A stretch of 64,000 bases of DNA. Origin: Amycolatopsis jejuensis (GTDB lineage Bacteria > Actinomycetota > Actinomycetes > Mycobacteriales > Pseudonocardiaceae). This document shows positions 36,208 to 46,954 of this stretch, in pieces; the first letter of the stretch is position 1, and the number at the start of each line of letters is the position of its first letter. A model generated the notes under the pieces. That model did not search any database. It had not been told where the DNA came from and was given only the letters and a program-made list of their open reading frames with translations. The position numbers and the translations under genes are program-made. The DNA is taken from contig NZ_JNYZ01000019.1 of assembly GCF_000717335.1 (NCBI RefSeq), positions 1 to 64,000 on the forward strand. The letters are read 5' to 3'.

Positions 36208-36776
36208 GCCGGCTCCGCGCCGAGGGCCGGGACCGCCGGGAACTCGTGGCCCGGCACGAGCCCGCGCAGGGCGGTGTCGCGGGTGCGCAGGACGTCGATC
36301 GCCTTCTGCCGGGCCGCATCGGCTTCGGCGCGGCGCGCGTCCATGGTGAACGACAGCCCGGCCAGCTCCGCCAGGTTCCCGCTCGCCGCGGCGGAGCGGA
36401 TCATCGCCGCCGGGTCGAAGCCGACCGGCGCCGGCATGTCCGCCCGCGCCCGCGCGGCGACCTCGGCCTGCCCGCCGACGGCCTCCCCGACCGCCGCCGA
36501 CACCGACGACGTCTCGGCCAGCCAGCCGGCCGCCTTCCCGAGCAGCGCCCGCATCGCGTCGCCGGATCCGCCTTGCCAGGTCTCCTCGCTGCCGGTCGAC
36601 AGCGCGACGAGCCCGCCGATCGACTCCCGCAGCCGCCGCGACAACTCCGCCCACTGCGCACCCGACTGGCCTGCCGCAGCCGGGTCGTTGCCGTCCAGCG
36701 CCAGTGCGGCGAGCGCGGCGTGACTCAACGCTTCGTAGCGCGCCGTCGGCTCGGGAGCGGCCGGGGAATCGGTCAC
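36204..36776 (-). CDS. WXG100/PPE-like ESX-associated protein
   Basis: 190 residues from GTG 36776. Mostly alpha-helical and Ala-rich; WQGGSGDAMRALLGKAAGW holds the W-x-G turn of WXG100-type helical hairpins, followed by a helix typical of ESX substrates. It is cotranscribed with, and overlaps, the EspG-type gene, so the pair is probably substrate and chaperone. Not recognised as a named protein. Confidence 0.75.
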   Translation of the reverse strand: MTDSPAAPEPTARYEALSHAALAALALDGNDPAAAGQSGAQWAELSRRLRESIGGLVALSTGSEETWQGGSGDAMRALLGKAAGWLAETSSVSAAVGEAVGGQAEVAARARADMPAPVGFDPAAMIRSAAASGNLAELAGLSFTMDARRAEADAARQKAIDVLRTRDTALRGLVPGHEFPAVPALGAEPA

Positions 36777-36798
36777 GACAGTCCTCCTCGCACGAGGT

Positions 36799-37293
36799 TC
36801 ACGGCAGCTTCGGTTCGACCAGCCCGGCCACCGCCGACGCCCGTGAGCAGGCGAGCGTGGTGTCGGTGAAACTCGCATTGCTGACGTCCACCTGCACACT
36901 CGACTTCCCGCGAATGTCGAGCAGCACCGCGCACGTGCCCCGGCCGGACACCTGCACCGCCTGATGCGCGCCGACGTCCTTCTTCGTGCGCTTGCCCTCG
37001 GAGACGTCGAGGTTGGCCAGCGCATTGGTCTCGTCGAGCGTGATCGTGAGGCCGAAGGTGGACGGCACCGTCCAGTCGCACGCGCGCGCCTCGCCGATCG
37101 TCTTCGCCTTGCCCACCGTGCTGATCCCGGCGGTGGAACGGTCCTGGGGCGACAGCAGTGTGCACGGGTCGAGCGCGGCCAGCGAAGGCGTGGACGGAGC
37201 AGGAGCCGGAGCCGCGTGCGGTGCGGCAGGCGCCCGGCCGCAGGCGGACAGCACGACGGCGCAGAGAAGCAGAAGCGCGGCGCGGTCAGCCAC
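36799..37293 (-). CDS. DUF3558-type lipoprotein
   Basis: 164 residues from GTG 37293. A signal peptide ends in a lipobox (VVLSAC, Cys near 19), then an Ala/Pro linker, then a domain starting LDPCTLLSPQDRS with further cysteines (ARACDWTV, GTCAVLL, LACSRA), as in DUF3558 lipoproteins of actinobacteria. Surface-anchored; function unknown. It starts inside the 3' end of the preceding small gene (8-bp overlap). Confidence 0.85.
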   Translation of the reverse strand: MADRAALLLLCAVVLSACGRAPAAPHAAPAPAPSTPSLAALDPCTLLSPQDRSTAGISTVGKAKTIGEARACDWTVPSTFGLTITLDETNALANLDVSEGKRTKKDVGAHQAVQVSGRGTCAVLLDIRGKSSVQVDVSNASFTDTTLACSRASAVAGLVEPKLP

Positions 37294-37651
37294 CAGTGCA
37301 GTCCACTCCCTCGGCGGCCTCGCCGTCCTGCTCGCGGTAGCGCTCCAGCGCGCGGCCGATGCGCTTCTTGAGCCCGGCGATCTCCTTGCCGAACGCGGTG
37401 AGCTGCTCGACCGCCGAGCCGTCGCCGCCGAGCCCGTACCGCGCCATGAACACGCCGACCTCGCCGGCGTACCCACCGCCCAGCGGCACCGACCGGCCGA
37501 GCACGGCCGCCTCGCGCACCATCTCGCCGACGACGTCCTGCAGCTCACCCAGCTTCGCGTACGTGGCCGTGGCCAGCTCCGGCGTGACCGAGAACCGGCC
37601 GCCGGGCAGTCCGGGGATCCCGGGCAGCCGTACCGCCTCGGCCTCGCTCAT
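37286..37651 (-). CDS. Small helical protein, first gene of the ESX-associated operon
   Basis: 121 residues from ATG 37651, with GGAGAGG about 11 bases upstream. Begins MSEAEAVRLPGIPGLPGGRF, then predicted helices (ELATATYAKLGELQDVVGEMV, FGKEIAGLKKRIGRALERYR). No transmembrane segment or signal peptide. Its shape and position suggest a WXG100-like or EspC-like partner of the downstream genes; I do not recognise it as a named family. Confidence 0.7.
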   Translation of the reverse strand: MSEAEAVRLPGIPGLPGGRFSVTPELATATYAKLGELQDVVGEMVREAAVLGRSVPLGGGYAGEVGVFMARYGLGGDGSAVEQLTAFGKEIAGLKKRIGRALERYREQDGEAAEGVDCTGG

Positions 37652-37911
37652 CTGCGGGTGCGCCTCTCCGTGACGACGTGCTGACCACGTGTTCTCGCTA
37701 CGCAGCATACGACAGCGCGGACGGTCAGCGGGAGCACCCGAAAATGCCTCATAATCACCCGGAAGAAGCAGAATGGGTATTGCCGTCCGTCAGCATCGGA
37801 GGATCGCGGGGTTCCGCCGCCGAGCTCGCCCGGGTTTGACACACTGGAGGGAAGGCTGGGCGCTGCGAACGACCGGCGGTCCCGTTCAGCCATGCGCCAC
37901 CAGGAGGTCGA

Positions 37912-38982
<1,071 letters not shown>

Positions 38983-39013
38983 GGCGTCCCCGCTACCCGA
39001 TTCGAGAAACCGC

Positions 39014-40285
39014 ATGCTGCGCGCGCTGTCCGGCCTCACCACCCGTGGCCGTTGCCTACTGGCCGCCGGGATCGCGGCCGCGGTGTGCTCGCTGGTGCTC
39101 AACGAACGCGACCTGCTGCGGGTCGCGGTGTTCGTGATCGCCCTGCCGCTGCTGGTCGCCGCCTACATCTCGGCGACCCGGCTGCGCCTGGGTGCCGCGC
39201 GGACGCTGCGGCCGGACCGCGTGTCGGTCGGTGCCACCGGCGAGGCAGACCTGGAGCTCTGGCGCAGCGGACGGCTGCCCGGCGGCGAGGTGCTGCTGGA
39301 GGACGGCGTGCCGTACGGCCTGGGCACCCGGCCGCGGTTCGTGGTCGAGCGGCTGCCGCACGACCGCCGCGTGCTGCTGCGGTACCCGCTGCAGCCGGGG
39401 ATGCGCGGGATCCAGCAGGTCGGCCCGCTGCGCGCGACGATCACCGACCCGTTCGGGCTGTGCGAGTTCGAACGGGAGCTGATCGGGCATTCGCGGCTGG
39501 TGGTCGTCCCGCGCGTGGTGCCGCTGTGGGACCTGCCGGGCGGCGCGGGCGTCGGCGCGGGGGACGACGGGAGCATCCGGCTGCACGCCGGGCAGGGTGA
39601 GCCGGACGTGATCGTGCGGCATTACCGCACCGGCGACGACATGCGGAAGGTGCACTGGCGCTCCACGGCGCGCCGCGACGAGATCATGGTGCGCGTGGAA
39701 GAACGCCCGTGGCGAGGCGGTACCACGGTCCTGCTCGACCATCGCGCGGCCGCGCACCACGGCAGCGGACCGGCCGCGAGCCTCGAGTGGGCGGTGTCGT
39801 TCGCCGCGTCGGTGGCGCTGCACCTGCGCCGCACCGGGCACCGCGTCCGGCTGGTCACCGAGCACGCAGTCGCGCTGGCCGACACCCCGGGCGACGCCGG
39901 AGAGGGTTACGACAACGTCGTGCTCGACGCGCTGGCCGCGCTGCAACCGGCGCACCAGCGCGACATCACGCTCGGCCACGATCCGGCGGAAGGACAGGAA
40001 CTGATCGCGATCCTGGGCACGGTGAGCGCGGAGTCGGTGCACGAGCTGACGCGCTACCGGCCGCGGGGAATCCGCAGCCTCGCGGTCCTGCTGGACACGC
40101 CGAGCTGGGCGGGCTCCGCTTCCCCCGGTCATCTGGCGGCCGCGACGGAGGATTCGGCAGGTCTGCTCCGCGGTGCCGGATGGGGCGTCGTGGTGGCCGG
40201 TCCGCAGACGCCGATGCCCCAGGTGTGGGGTCAGCTCTGCCGAACCGGTACCAACCGCTCCACGGTGATCGGCGGCACGCGATGA
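39014..40285 (+). CDS. DUF58 membrane protein
   Basis: 423 residues from ATG 39014, 31 bp after moxR. Two N-terminal membrane helices (about 16-55), then a beta-rich domain, and the DUF58 signature PDVIVRHYRTGDDMRKVHW with RRDEIMVRVEERPW. The C-terminal part resembles a von Willebrand A-type fold. DUF58 proteins work with MoxR ATPases in envelope functions; the exact role is unknown. Confidence 0.93.
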   Translation: MLRALSGLTTRGRCLLAAGIAAAVCSLVLNERDLLRVAVFVIALPLLVAAYISATRLRLGAARTLRPDRVSVGATGEADLELWRSGRLPGGEVLLEDGVPYGLGTRPRFVVERLPHDRRVLLRYPLQPGMRGIQQVGPLRATITDPFGLCEFERELIGHSRLVVVPRVVPLWDLPGGAGVGAGDDGSIRLHAGQGEPDVIVRHYRTGDDMRKVHWRSTARRDEIMVRVEERPWRGGTTVLLDHRAAAHHGSGPAASLEWAVSFAASVALHLRRTGHRVRLVTEHAVALADTPGDAGEGYDNVVLDALAALQPAHQRDITLGHDPAEGQELIAILGTVSAESVHELTRYRPRGIRSLAVLLDTPSWAGSASPGHLAAATEDSAGLLRGAGWGVVVAGPQTPMPQVWGQLCRTGTNRSTVIGGTR

Positions 40286-40331
40286 ACCGGGTCACGCGAT
40301 GGGGAGACGGACCCGGGGCCGGGGGTCCGCG

Positions 40332-42884
40332 ATGACCACCACCGCTCCCCGGCCGCCGGTCGCGCCGCCGATTCCGCACACGCCCACGCCACAGCCGTCG
40401 GACCCGCCGCCCGCGTGGCGCAGCAGCCTGCTGCCGCCGCTGGCCGCCGGGGTCGCGACGCTGTGCGCGGCCACGTCGCTCACCAGCGTCGTCTCCGGCT
40501 GGGCCTGGTTCGGGTACCTGATCGTCGCGGTGGTGCTGGTCGCGGCCACCGGGCTCGCGCTGCGGTCACTGCGCGCACCGACCGTCGTCGCCGGGTTCGG
40601 GCAGCTGTTCGTGCTGCTGTTCCTGATCACCGGGGCGTTCACGACGCAGGGCGTGCTCAAGATCTTCCCCGGCCCGACGGCGTTCGGCGAACTGCAGGCC
40701 ACGCTCGCCGCGGCGGCCGACCAGATCCGGGTCGGCCTTGCGCCGGTGGACAGCACGCAGCCGATCCTGTGCCTGGTCACGATCGCGATCGGGCTGGTCG
40801 CGGTGCTCGTCGACACGCTCGCCGTGGCTGCTGCGGCACCGGCGGCCACCGGGCTGGTGCTGCTGTGCGTGTACGCGGTGCCGGCGGCGCTGTCGGACGA
40901 AGTGCTGCCCTGGTGGACGTTCCTGCTCGGCGCGGCGGCCTTCGCGGGCCTGCTCGTGCTCGACGGCAACCACCGGCACCGCCGCTGGCGCAACCGCGAC
41001 GCACCCGGGTCGGGCGGCACCGCGCAGCTCGTCCAGGCGCCGGTCGCGGTGGTGAGCGCGGCGATCGTGCTGGGCCTGCTCGGCGGCGGGATCACGTGGG
41101 TCGGCACGGTCGGCAAGATCCCGTTCGGCTCGGGGCCCGGCGGCAGCGGCGACGGGACCGGCGGGTTCGGCATCGCGCCGTTCACGCAGCTGCGCGGCCT
41201 GCTCGACCAGGGCCAGAACACCGAGCTGTTCCAGGTCCGCGGCCTCGGTTCGGACCGGCGGATGCTGCGCGCGTTCACCCTCGACACGTACACGCCGAAC
41301 AAGGGCTGGGGCCTGCGCGCGGGCGGACAGGCGCAGTCCGGCGTGCTCGCGAACAGCACGCTGCCCGCCGCGCCCGGCGACGACGGGACCGGGGTGTCGC
41401 GGCAGATCCAGATCCAGCCCACCCGCTGGGTCGACAACTGGCTGCCGATCTACGGTGCTCCCCGTTCGCTGCAAGGGGTCCCGCCGCAATGGCTGTACGA
41501 CCGGGTGAGCGGTTCGGTCTTCACCACGTCGAGCGAACCGGCGCCGCCCTATGTGGAAACCGCGTCGCTGAAGGAGCCGACGGCCGCGGAACTGCGGAAC
41601 GTCGCACCGAAATCGGATGAAGTACCCGCGTCGTACTCTCGGATCGACCGGGTCGACCCGCGCGTGGTCGCGAAGACCGAGCAGCTCATCGCGGGCAAGA
41701 CGAACAACTTCGACCGGGCCTCGGCGCTGTGGCAGTTCTTCAGTGCGCAGAACGGTTTCGTGTACGACACGAAGACCGCCGCCGCCACCGACTCCGACGC
41801 GCTCGCCGACTTCATCCTCAAGGGAAAACGGGGCTACTGCGAGCAATACGCGTCGGCGATGGCCGTGATGCTGCGGGTCGCACACATCCCGGCGCGGGTC
41901 GCGATCGGGTTCACCCCGGGCGTGCGGAAGGGCGACTACCAGTCGATCAGCTCGCAGGACGCACACGCGTGGGTCGAGGCGTACTTCGGGGACAAGGGCT
42001 GGGTCACGTTCGACCCGACGCCGCTCGCGGACGGCCGCGGCATCGTCCCGCCGTACCTGCAGCAGAACAGCCAGAACCCGCAACAGCCCAACTCGGCCGA
42101 CGACCTGCCGACCGCCCCGCGCACGACCACCCCGTCCGCAGGCGGTTCGGTCGACAAGAGCCAGGACCAGGCCACGCCGGCCACTCCCGCAGACACCACC
42201 CCGGACGACAGCTGGCTGGTCTGGCTGGCCCTGACCCTGGCCGCCCTTGGCGGAGCTGCCGTGGTGACGTCGTACGTCCTCCGCCGCCGCCCGGCCCCCG
42301 CCGGTCCGGTGCCGATGTCCGGCGTCCCCCCCGACGGCGACCTGCTCGTCCGCACCCCGGTAGCCCAGCAGTCCCCGCTGCGGCTGGCGGTGCTGTGGCT
42401 GCCGCTCACCGGAGCGGTGCTGCTGGTGGCCGCGCTCGGCTTCCTGGCGGGGATGGTGTCCTGGTGGTTCGCGGTGTTCGTGGTGCTGGTGCTGATAGTG
42501 GCGGGCGGCCCGGCCGCCCTCCGGGACCTCATGCGCCGCCGCCACCTGCACACGATCGCGACCCACTCCCCCGGCGCCGCAGACGCCGCGTGGCGTGAGC
42601 TGAAAGCCGAATGCACCGACCGCGACCTGCCGATCGCCGACAGCGACACAATCCGCGTGGCAGGCGGGAAAATCGCCGAACGGCACCACCTGGACGACTC
42701 GGGGCGGGAAAGCCTGCGGGTGGTGTTGAGCGCCGTGGAACGCGACTGGTACGGCGAGGAGACCACGCCGGACCCGACGCTGGAGCCCGCGTTCGGGCGC
42801 TTGCGGGAGAGCTTGCGCCGTACGGCACCGCTGTCGTTCCGGGGAAGGCTCTTCCCACGATCGGTGTTACGCCGACGCCGGTAG
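40332..42884 (+). CDS. tgpA: TgpA-type membrane transglutaminase-like protein
   Basis: 850 residues; ATG 40299 is an alternative start. Six or so N-terminal membrane helices (about 25-240) are followed by a large extracytoplasmic domain with the transglutaminase core: Cys in KRGYCEQYASAMAV, His in SQDAHAWVEAYF and Asp in WVTFDPTPL. A Thr/Pro-rich stretch and two further helices lead to a cytoplasmic DUF4129-like C-terminus. Third gene of the moxR-DUF58-tgpA set, 46 bp after DUF58. Confidence 0.92.
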   Translation: MTTTAPRPPVAPPIPHTPTPQPSDPPPAWRSSLLPPLAAGVATLCAATSLTSVVSGWAWFGYLIVAVVLVAATGLALRSLRAPTVVAGFGQLFVLLFLITGAFTTQGVLKIFPGPTAFGELQATLAAAADQIRVGLAPVDSTQPILCLVTIAIGLVAVLVDTLAVAAAAPAATGLVLLCVYAVPAALSDEVLPWWTFLLGAAAFAGLLVLDGNHRHRRWRNRDAPGSGGTAQLVQAPVAVVSAAIVLGLLGGGITWVGTVGKIPFGSGPGGSGDGTGGFGIAPFTQLRGLLDQGQNTELFQVRGLGSDRRMLRAFTLDTYTPNKGWGLRAGGQAQSGVLANSTLPAAPGDDGTGVSRQIQIQPTRWVDNWLPIYGAPRSLQGVPPQWLYDRVSGSVFTTSSEPAPPYVETASLKEPTAAELRNVAPKSDEVPASYSRIDRVDPRVVAKTEQLIAGKTNNFDRASALWQFFSAQNGFVYDTKTAAATDSDALADFILKGKRGYCEQYASAMAVMLRVAHIPARVAIGFTPGVRKGDYQSISSQDAHAWVEAYFGDKGWVTFDPTPLADGRGIVPPYLQQNSQNPQQPNSADDLPTAPRTTTPSAGGSVDKSQDQATPATPADTTPDDSWLVWLALTLAALGGAAVVTSYVLRRRPAPAGPVPMSGVPPDGDLLVRTPVAQQSPLRLAVLWLPLTGAVLLVAALGFLAGMVSWWFAVFVVLVLIVAGGPAALRDLMRRRHLHTIATHSPGAADAAWRELKAECTDRDLPIADSDTIRVAGGKIAERHHLDDSGRESLRVVLSAVERDWYGEETTPDPTLEPAFGRLRESLRRTAPLSFRGRLFPRSVLRRRR

Positions 42885-43544
42885 TCCTGGTGGCGGGGTT
42901 GCGGGGTTTGGGTTGTGCCCTGCCGGTCCGCCCTCGCGTCCGGCCAGGGTCTGCCGTAGCTGCCTTCGCCGCGCCAGGTCGCCTGTACCGCCGAACTGCG
43001 CCGACTCGAAGGCTGACCCGTCCTCCGAACCGCGCTCGCCGGACGGACACTCCCCACCGCGGCAGGTCCCTCACCTCACGGTCCCCGGCAGGCTCCCGCC
43101 AGGGACGCCAGCCCTGCCTGTGCGCGCAGTCCCAGCCGAAACCAGCTTCCGTCGCCACCAGCCCGAAACGCCACCACACCGCCCGAGACGATGCCGGTCA
43201 CCGGAAGCAGATCTTCCCCGCACGCGTCGCCGGACACCCGACCATCCACAACGCGCCCACCGGAGGCCAATCGCGCACCGCGCGTCTCCGGACACCCGAC
43301 CATCCGCAGCTCGCCACCGGAAGCCGATCGCGCGTCGCCGCCTCGTACCGGAGCCGATCTTCCGCCGCGTCACCGCCAACCGGTCCGCCGGAACCGCGCG
43401 GCCGCCACAGCTCAACGCAAGCGGAGTCCTCCCGCGCGGCCCACCGCCCACCCATGATCTGTGTCCCGCTAATCGGTGCGCGCAGGCCGCCCACGAGAAA
43501 TCCGCGCTCCACCCAGCGGGCGAAGCGCGGATCCGGGCGTGCCG
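42885..43544. other. Gene-free region with imperfect direct repeats
   Basis: About 660 bp between convergent tgpA and the DUF3040 gene. It contains the 18-mer CCGGACACCCGACCATCC twice (43230-43247 and 43288-43305, 58 bp apart) with flanking similarity (CACCGGA-GCC-ATCGCG). Open frames in it lack family features. No RNA or hairpin terminator that I can support is seen. Confidence 0.6.
43230..43305. repeat. Direct repeat CCGGACACCCGACCATCC, two copies 58 bp apart
   Basis: Identical 18-mers at 43230-43247 and 43288-43305; the intervening sequence is also partly duplicated, so this is an imperfect 58-bp tandem duplication. Confidence 0.75.
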
Positions 43545-43949
43545 CTACTGCCCTTCGAAGCGCTGGCGGAACCGTTCTTCCATCCGCTGCGTGAACGAGC
43601 TCTTGCGACCGGGCTGCTTGCCACCTCCGCCGCCACCGTCGTCGTGGGAGCTGGAGCCGCTGTCGCTCTGACGGAGCGACGTCACGGCCATCATGACCCC
43701 GAAGAACATCACGAGGAACCCGAGCACGCTGACCACCGGGATGTCGGCGACCCGCAGCACGGGTAGCACGACACCGAGCACCAGCAGCGCAACGCCCACC
43801 ACGAACAGGGCGATCCCCTGGATGCGCCGACGGCGCGCGGGACGGCGCAACCGGGTGCCACGCACCGTGGATGCGAACTTGGGGTCCTCGGCATAGAGCT
43901 CGCGCTCGATCTGGTCGAGCAGCCGCTGCTCATGCTCGGAGAGTGGCAT
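43545..43949 (-). CDS. DUF3040 membrane protein
   Basis: 134 residues from ATG 43949. MPLSEHEQRLLDQIERELYAEDPKFAS is the family start (HEQRLLDQIE), followed by a basic stretch, two membrane helices (about 44-66 and 70-92), and a Ser/Gly-rich tail ending in a charged RMEERFRQRFEG helix. Small actinobacterial inner-membrane protein of unknown function, often close to the division cluster. It stands alone between two gene-free regions. Confidence 0.93.
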   Translation of the reverse strand: MPLSEHEQRLLDQIERELYAEDPKFASTVRGTRLRRPARRRRIQGIALFVVGVALLVLGVVLPVLRVADIPVVSVLGFLVMFFGVMMAVTSLRQSDSGSSSHDDGGGGGGKQPGRKSSFTQRMEERFRQRFEGQ

Positions 43950-45289
43950 CTTTCCTCCTCCGGCACAGCTGTCGCGGGCGCCGGGCCGCGCAACGTCCTG
44001 GACCCAACAGCCAACCCCAGGCGGGGTGGCACTGTCCAGGATACGAGCCCCGCGCGCGTCCGACTACCCGATCCCCGATCCGGAAATGATCGATTCGGGG
44101 GAAATCCCGGCAGAAGGGGGTTGACAGTGGGTCACCGCGACCGAAGTCACCCCCATCAGCCCAGTTCAAGACCGGTAGCCGCCCGACCGGCCTCCCCCGG
44201 GCGGGGTCCCTCGTCACGGAGAGCACCCGCCTCTGCACTGCTTTCCCGACGACCTGACGACGATTCCGGCCCGATCTTCCGCCGATCGATACCACCCGCC
44301 ACGATCTCACGTCATCACGTCGAAGTCCGGCAATCACCCACGCCCTGCCAGGCGCGGACAAAAGTGACTCAGCGCAACCACGATCCGGAAAACCGAACCC
44401 GATCGGCACCGGCGCGAAAGGTCCCCTCGGTCACGAATTGACCACCTGCCGGCGATCCCGGCAAACCCCGACCACGAACACCGCGGCGATGCGCATCGCC
44501 CGCCTCCGCTCGACGACTTACCGCACCCCGACCTCGCACCGGATGAGCCACGGCAGCCCGGTACCGCTGCACTCACGCGACAGAAGTCGGCGGGCGACCA
44601 GCATTGCACCGGCCGTCCTTGCCGCAGTGACTTCGTCGGCGGAGAACCCGGGAGACACAAGCAAATCCCACCTACGCGCGGCCCGCACTCCGCTGGGGTG
44701 GATGTCGGCTGGAACGGCCCGCAGGCTGGAGTGCGATCGGATCGGTCGATGGGGTGAGTCGGGCTCGGTGAACGGCCCGGGCATCAAGAACCTGGCGGCT
44801 CGATCGGGCTCAGCCGCGACTCGACGACACGGTCAGGGCAACCGGGCGAGCCGCGGGTACGCCCGCCCGATCCCGGTCGCCGGAGGTCGTCGCCCCTTCG
44901 GCGAGCCAGCGCAGTCCTGCTGATCCCCAAGCCACAAGCGGCACCCACCAAACCCCGCCGACCAACCCGACCCGGCAGTGCCCAAACTGGCCAGCCCAGC
45001 CAAGCCAACCTCCTCCGACTCGGCCGTACCCAAACTGGCCGGCCCAGCCAGCGCGGCTCGGCCAACCCGGCCCAGCCCAGTCCGGTCAACCGGCCCAGCC
45101 CAACCCAGCCGAGCCCAGTCACCCAGCCGAGTCCGCCGGTCAACCGACCCACCGGCCCCACCCGGCCCAGCCCAACCCGGCCACCCAGCGCAGCCCGGCC
45201 AACCTCCGCAAGCCCGGCCCAGCCCAACCCAACCTGGCCAAGCTCCGACCCGGCCCAGCCCAGCCCAGCCGGAACCAGCGCCGTACCGC
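43950..45289. other. Long gene-free region (1.3 kb) upstream of DUF3040
   Basis: Bases 43950-44930 hold no frame with family features; an 89-codon minus frame at 44518-44787 is possible but unsupported. TTGACA at 44121-44126 could be a -35 element. Bases 44968-45288 are an AGCCC/AACCC pentamer-type repeat. The length is unusual for this compact genome region and may be a decayed gene. Confidence 0.5.
44968..45288. repeat. AGCCC/AACCC pentanucleotide-type repeat beside the polymerase IV stop codon
   Basis: About 320 bp of 5-base words such as AGCCC, AACCC, CGGCC, abutting the last codons of the minus-strand DNA polymerase IV gene. It matches in composition and position the tract beside the ileS stop codon (about 1700-1853). 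Confidence 0.75.
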
Positions 45290-46537
45290 TCACTCCTCCC
45301 GTGGCGCCAGCAGTGAAGCGGGCCGAATAGCGCCCAACCCGAACCTCAACCGGGCCCCGTCCGCCGCCACTTCGGCGTCGCGCCAGCGGGGTTCGGCTGT
45401 CGTGAACGTCAGCTGCTGGCCCTCCTCCGCCGTTTCGAGGCCTTCCACTCGCACGCCGATCAGGCGGACCGCTCCCGTCGGGGCGTGTTCCGCCAGCAGT
45501 TCCACGGCCGTGCGGTGGATGTCGCGGGCCACGTCCGTCGACGTGGGCACTGTGCGGGCTCGGGTGATCGTGCGGAAATCCGCGAAGCGGACCTTGATCG
45601 ACACCGTACGGCCGCGCAGGCCACGTGACCGCAGCGTCGCCCCGACGCGTTCGGACAGGCGCAGCAGTTCCACGCCCAGGTGGTCGCGGGCCTGGACGTC
45701 CACGTCGAAAGTGTGTTCCGCGCCGATCGACTTCTCCGCCGACTCCGGTTCCACCGCTCGCTCGTCGTGGCCGTTCGCCAAAGCCCACAGGTGATCCCCG
45801 GCCGCGCGGCCCACTGCGCGCCGCAGCCGGGCGGGCGGGGTGGCTGCCACGTCCGCGATCGTGTGCCACCCGTGTTTGCGCAGCTGCTCCTCCGTGCGCT
45901 TTCCGACTCCCCACAGCGCCGACACCGGCAGCGGATGCAGGAACTCCACCGTCTCCGGCGCGGGGACGATCACCATCCCGTCCGGTTTCGCCATTCCGGA
46001 CGCCAGTTTGGCCACGAATTTCACCTTCGCGACCCCGACCGAGCACGTGATCCCGTGTTCCGCCTCCACCCGCGCACGGATTCGTGCCCCCAGCTCGCCC
46101 GGAGTGGCCCCCAGCCTCCGCAGGGCGCCGCCGACGTCCAGGAAGGCCTCGTCCAGGCTCAGCGGCTCCACCAGCGGTGTCAGCTCCCGGAAAATCCCCA
46201 TGACTCCCCGCGACACCTCGCCGTACAACCCCGCGGTGGGCTGGATGCACACCAGCTGCGGGCACAGCCGCTTGGCCGTGGCGAACGGCATCGCCGAGCG
46301 CACGCCGAAGCGCCGCGCCGGATAGCTGGCCGCGGCGACGACCGATCGCGGGCCCCCGCCGGACACGACCACCGGCAAGCCCGCCAGCTCTGGTCGCGTG
46401 CGCAGTTCACATGACACGAAGAACGCGTCCATGTCCACGTGCAAGATCGCGCAGCCGGTGTCGTCCGGCAGCGCGGTGGCGCCCGTGGTGACGCGGTAGC
46501 GGGCCATCCCGCTCGGCAGTTCTGCGTTTCTCCCCAC
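45290..46537 (-). CDS. dinB: DNA polymerase IV (Y-family, DinB)
   Basis: 415 residues from GTG 46537; ATG 46507 is a shorter alternative. Translesion polymerase: palm motif AILHVDMDAFFVSCELRT with the catalytic Asp pair, SYPARRFGVRSAMPF, SLDEAFLDVGG with the second catalytic Asp-Glu, and CSVGVAKVKFVAKLASGMAK; little-finger domain after about residue 250. The C-terminus lacks an obvious beta-clamp motif (ends ASLLAPREE). No LexA box is visible upstream, so it is probably not SOS-controlled. Confidence 0.95.
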   Translation of the reverse strand: MGRNAELPSGMARYRVTTGATALPDDTGCAILHVDMDAFFVSCELRTRPELAGLPVVVSGGGPRSVVAAASYPARRFGVRSAMPFATAKRLCPQLVCIQPTAGLYGEVSRGVMGIFRELTPLVEPLSLDEAFLDVGGALRRLGATPGELGARIRARVEAEHGITCSVGVAKVKFVAKLASGMAKPDGMVIVPAPETVEFLHPLPVSALWGVGKRTEEQLRKHGWHTIADVAATPPARLRRAVGRAAGDHLWALANGHDERAVEPESAEKSIGAEHTFDVDVQARDHLGVELLRLSERVGATLRSRGLRGRTVSIKVRFADFRTITRARTVPTSTDVARDIHRTAVELLAEHAPTGAVRLIGVRVEGLETAEEGQQLTFTTAEPRWRDAEVAADGARLRFGLGAIRPASLLAPREE

Positions 46538-46597
46538 CCCGCGGACGTTACCGCCCACCCCCGACAATTCCGGGGCGATCAGCGCTACGGTCTCCGC

Positions 46598-46954
46598 ATG
46601 AACGGCTCGCCGTGGTGGTCCCGGGTACTCATGTTCGTCGCCGGCTGCCTGGTCGTCGTGGGGATGGCGGGGTTTTTCAGCAACATCAACCCGGTCATCA
46701 ACGGCGACGCCGTCGAGTGCGGCCACAACCGGATGCAGCCCGACGATCACTGCGTCTACGGCGGTGGCGGCGGCGAGGGCGCCAGCTATGAGGAAGTCCG
46801 TGCCACCGAAGCGCGGCAGAAGAACCAGGGCTACCTGGGGATCGGCATCGGCGCCCTCGGACTGGCCATCTTCGCCGGGCGCGGCGTCGTCGCTTGGGCC
46901 GGCTACCGCAAACCCCGCCGCATCACCCGCAAGCCCCGCGGCATCACCCGCTAG
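46598..46954 (+). CDS. Small membrane protein with repeat-encoded C-terminus
   Basis: 118 residues from ATG 46598. A membrane helix at about 8-28 (RVLMFVAGCLVVVGMAGFF), an extracytoplasmic loop with VECGHNRMQPDDHCVYGGGG (two Cys), a second helix at about 80-98, then the basic tail KPRRITRKPRGITR. That tail and the stop codon are made by a 21-bp tandem repeat (46916-46999). Family not recognised; similar small proteins are common in actinobacteria. Confidence 0.75.
   Translation: MNGSPWWSRVLMFVAGCLVVVGMAGFFSNINPVINGDAVECGHNRMQPDDHCVYGGGGGEGASYEEVRATEARQKNQGYLGIGIGALGLAIFAGRGVVAWAGYRKPRRITRKPRGITR

Noticed and set aside
36799..37548. Longer form of the DUF3558 lipoprotein gene starting at 37548
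   Set aside because: The extra N-terminus is the out-of-frame shadow of the preceding small gene and would bury the signal peptide.
44518..44787. 89-codon minus-strand frame in the gene-free region
   Set aside because: No family features, poor ribosome binding site and mixed codon use; could be a remnant but not supportable.
46538..46597. LexA box for the DNA polymerase IV gene
   Set aside because: Searched for TCGAAC/GTTCGA-type symmetry upstream of 46537; none found.
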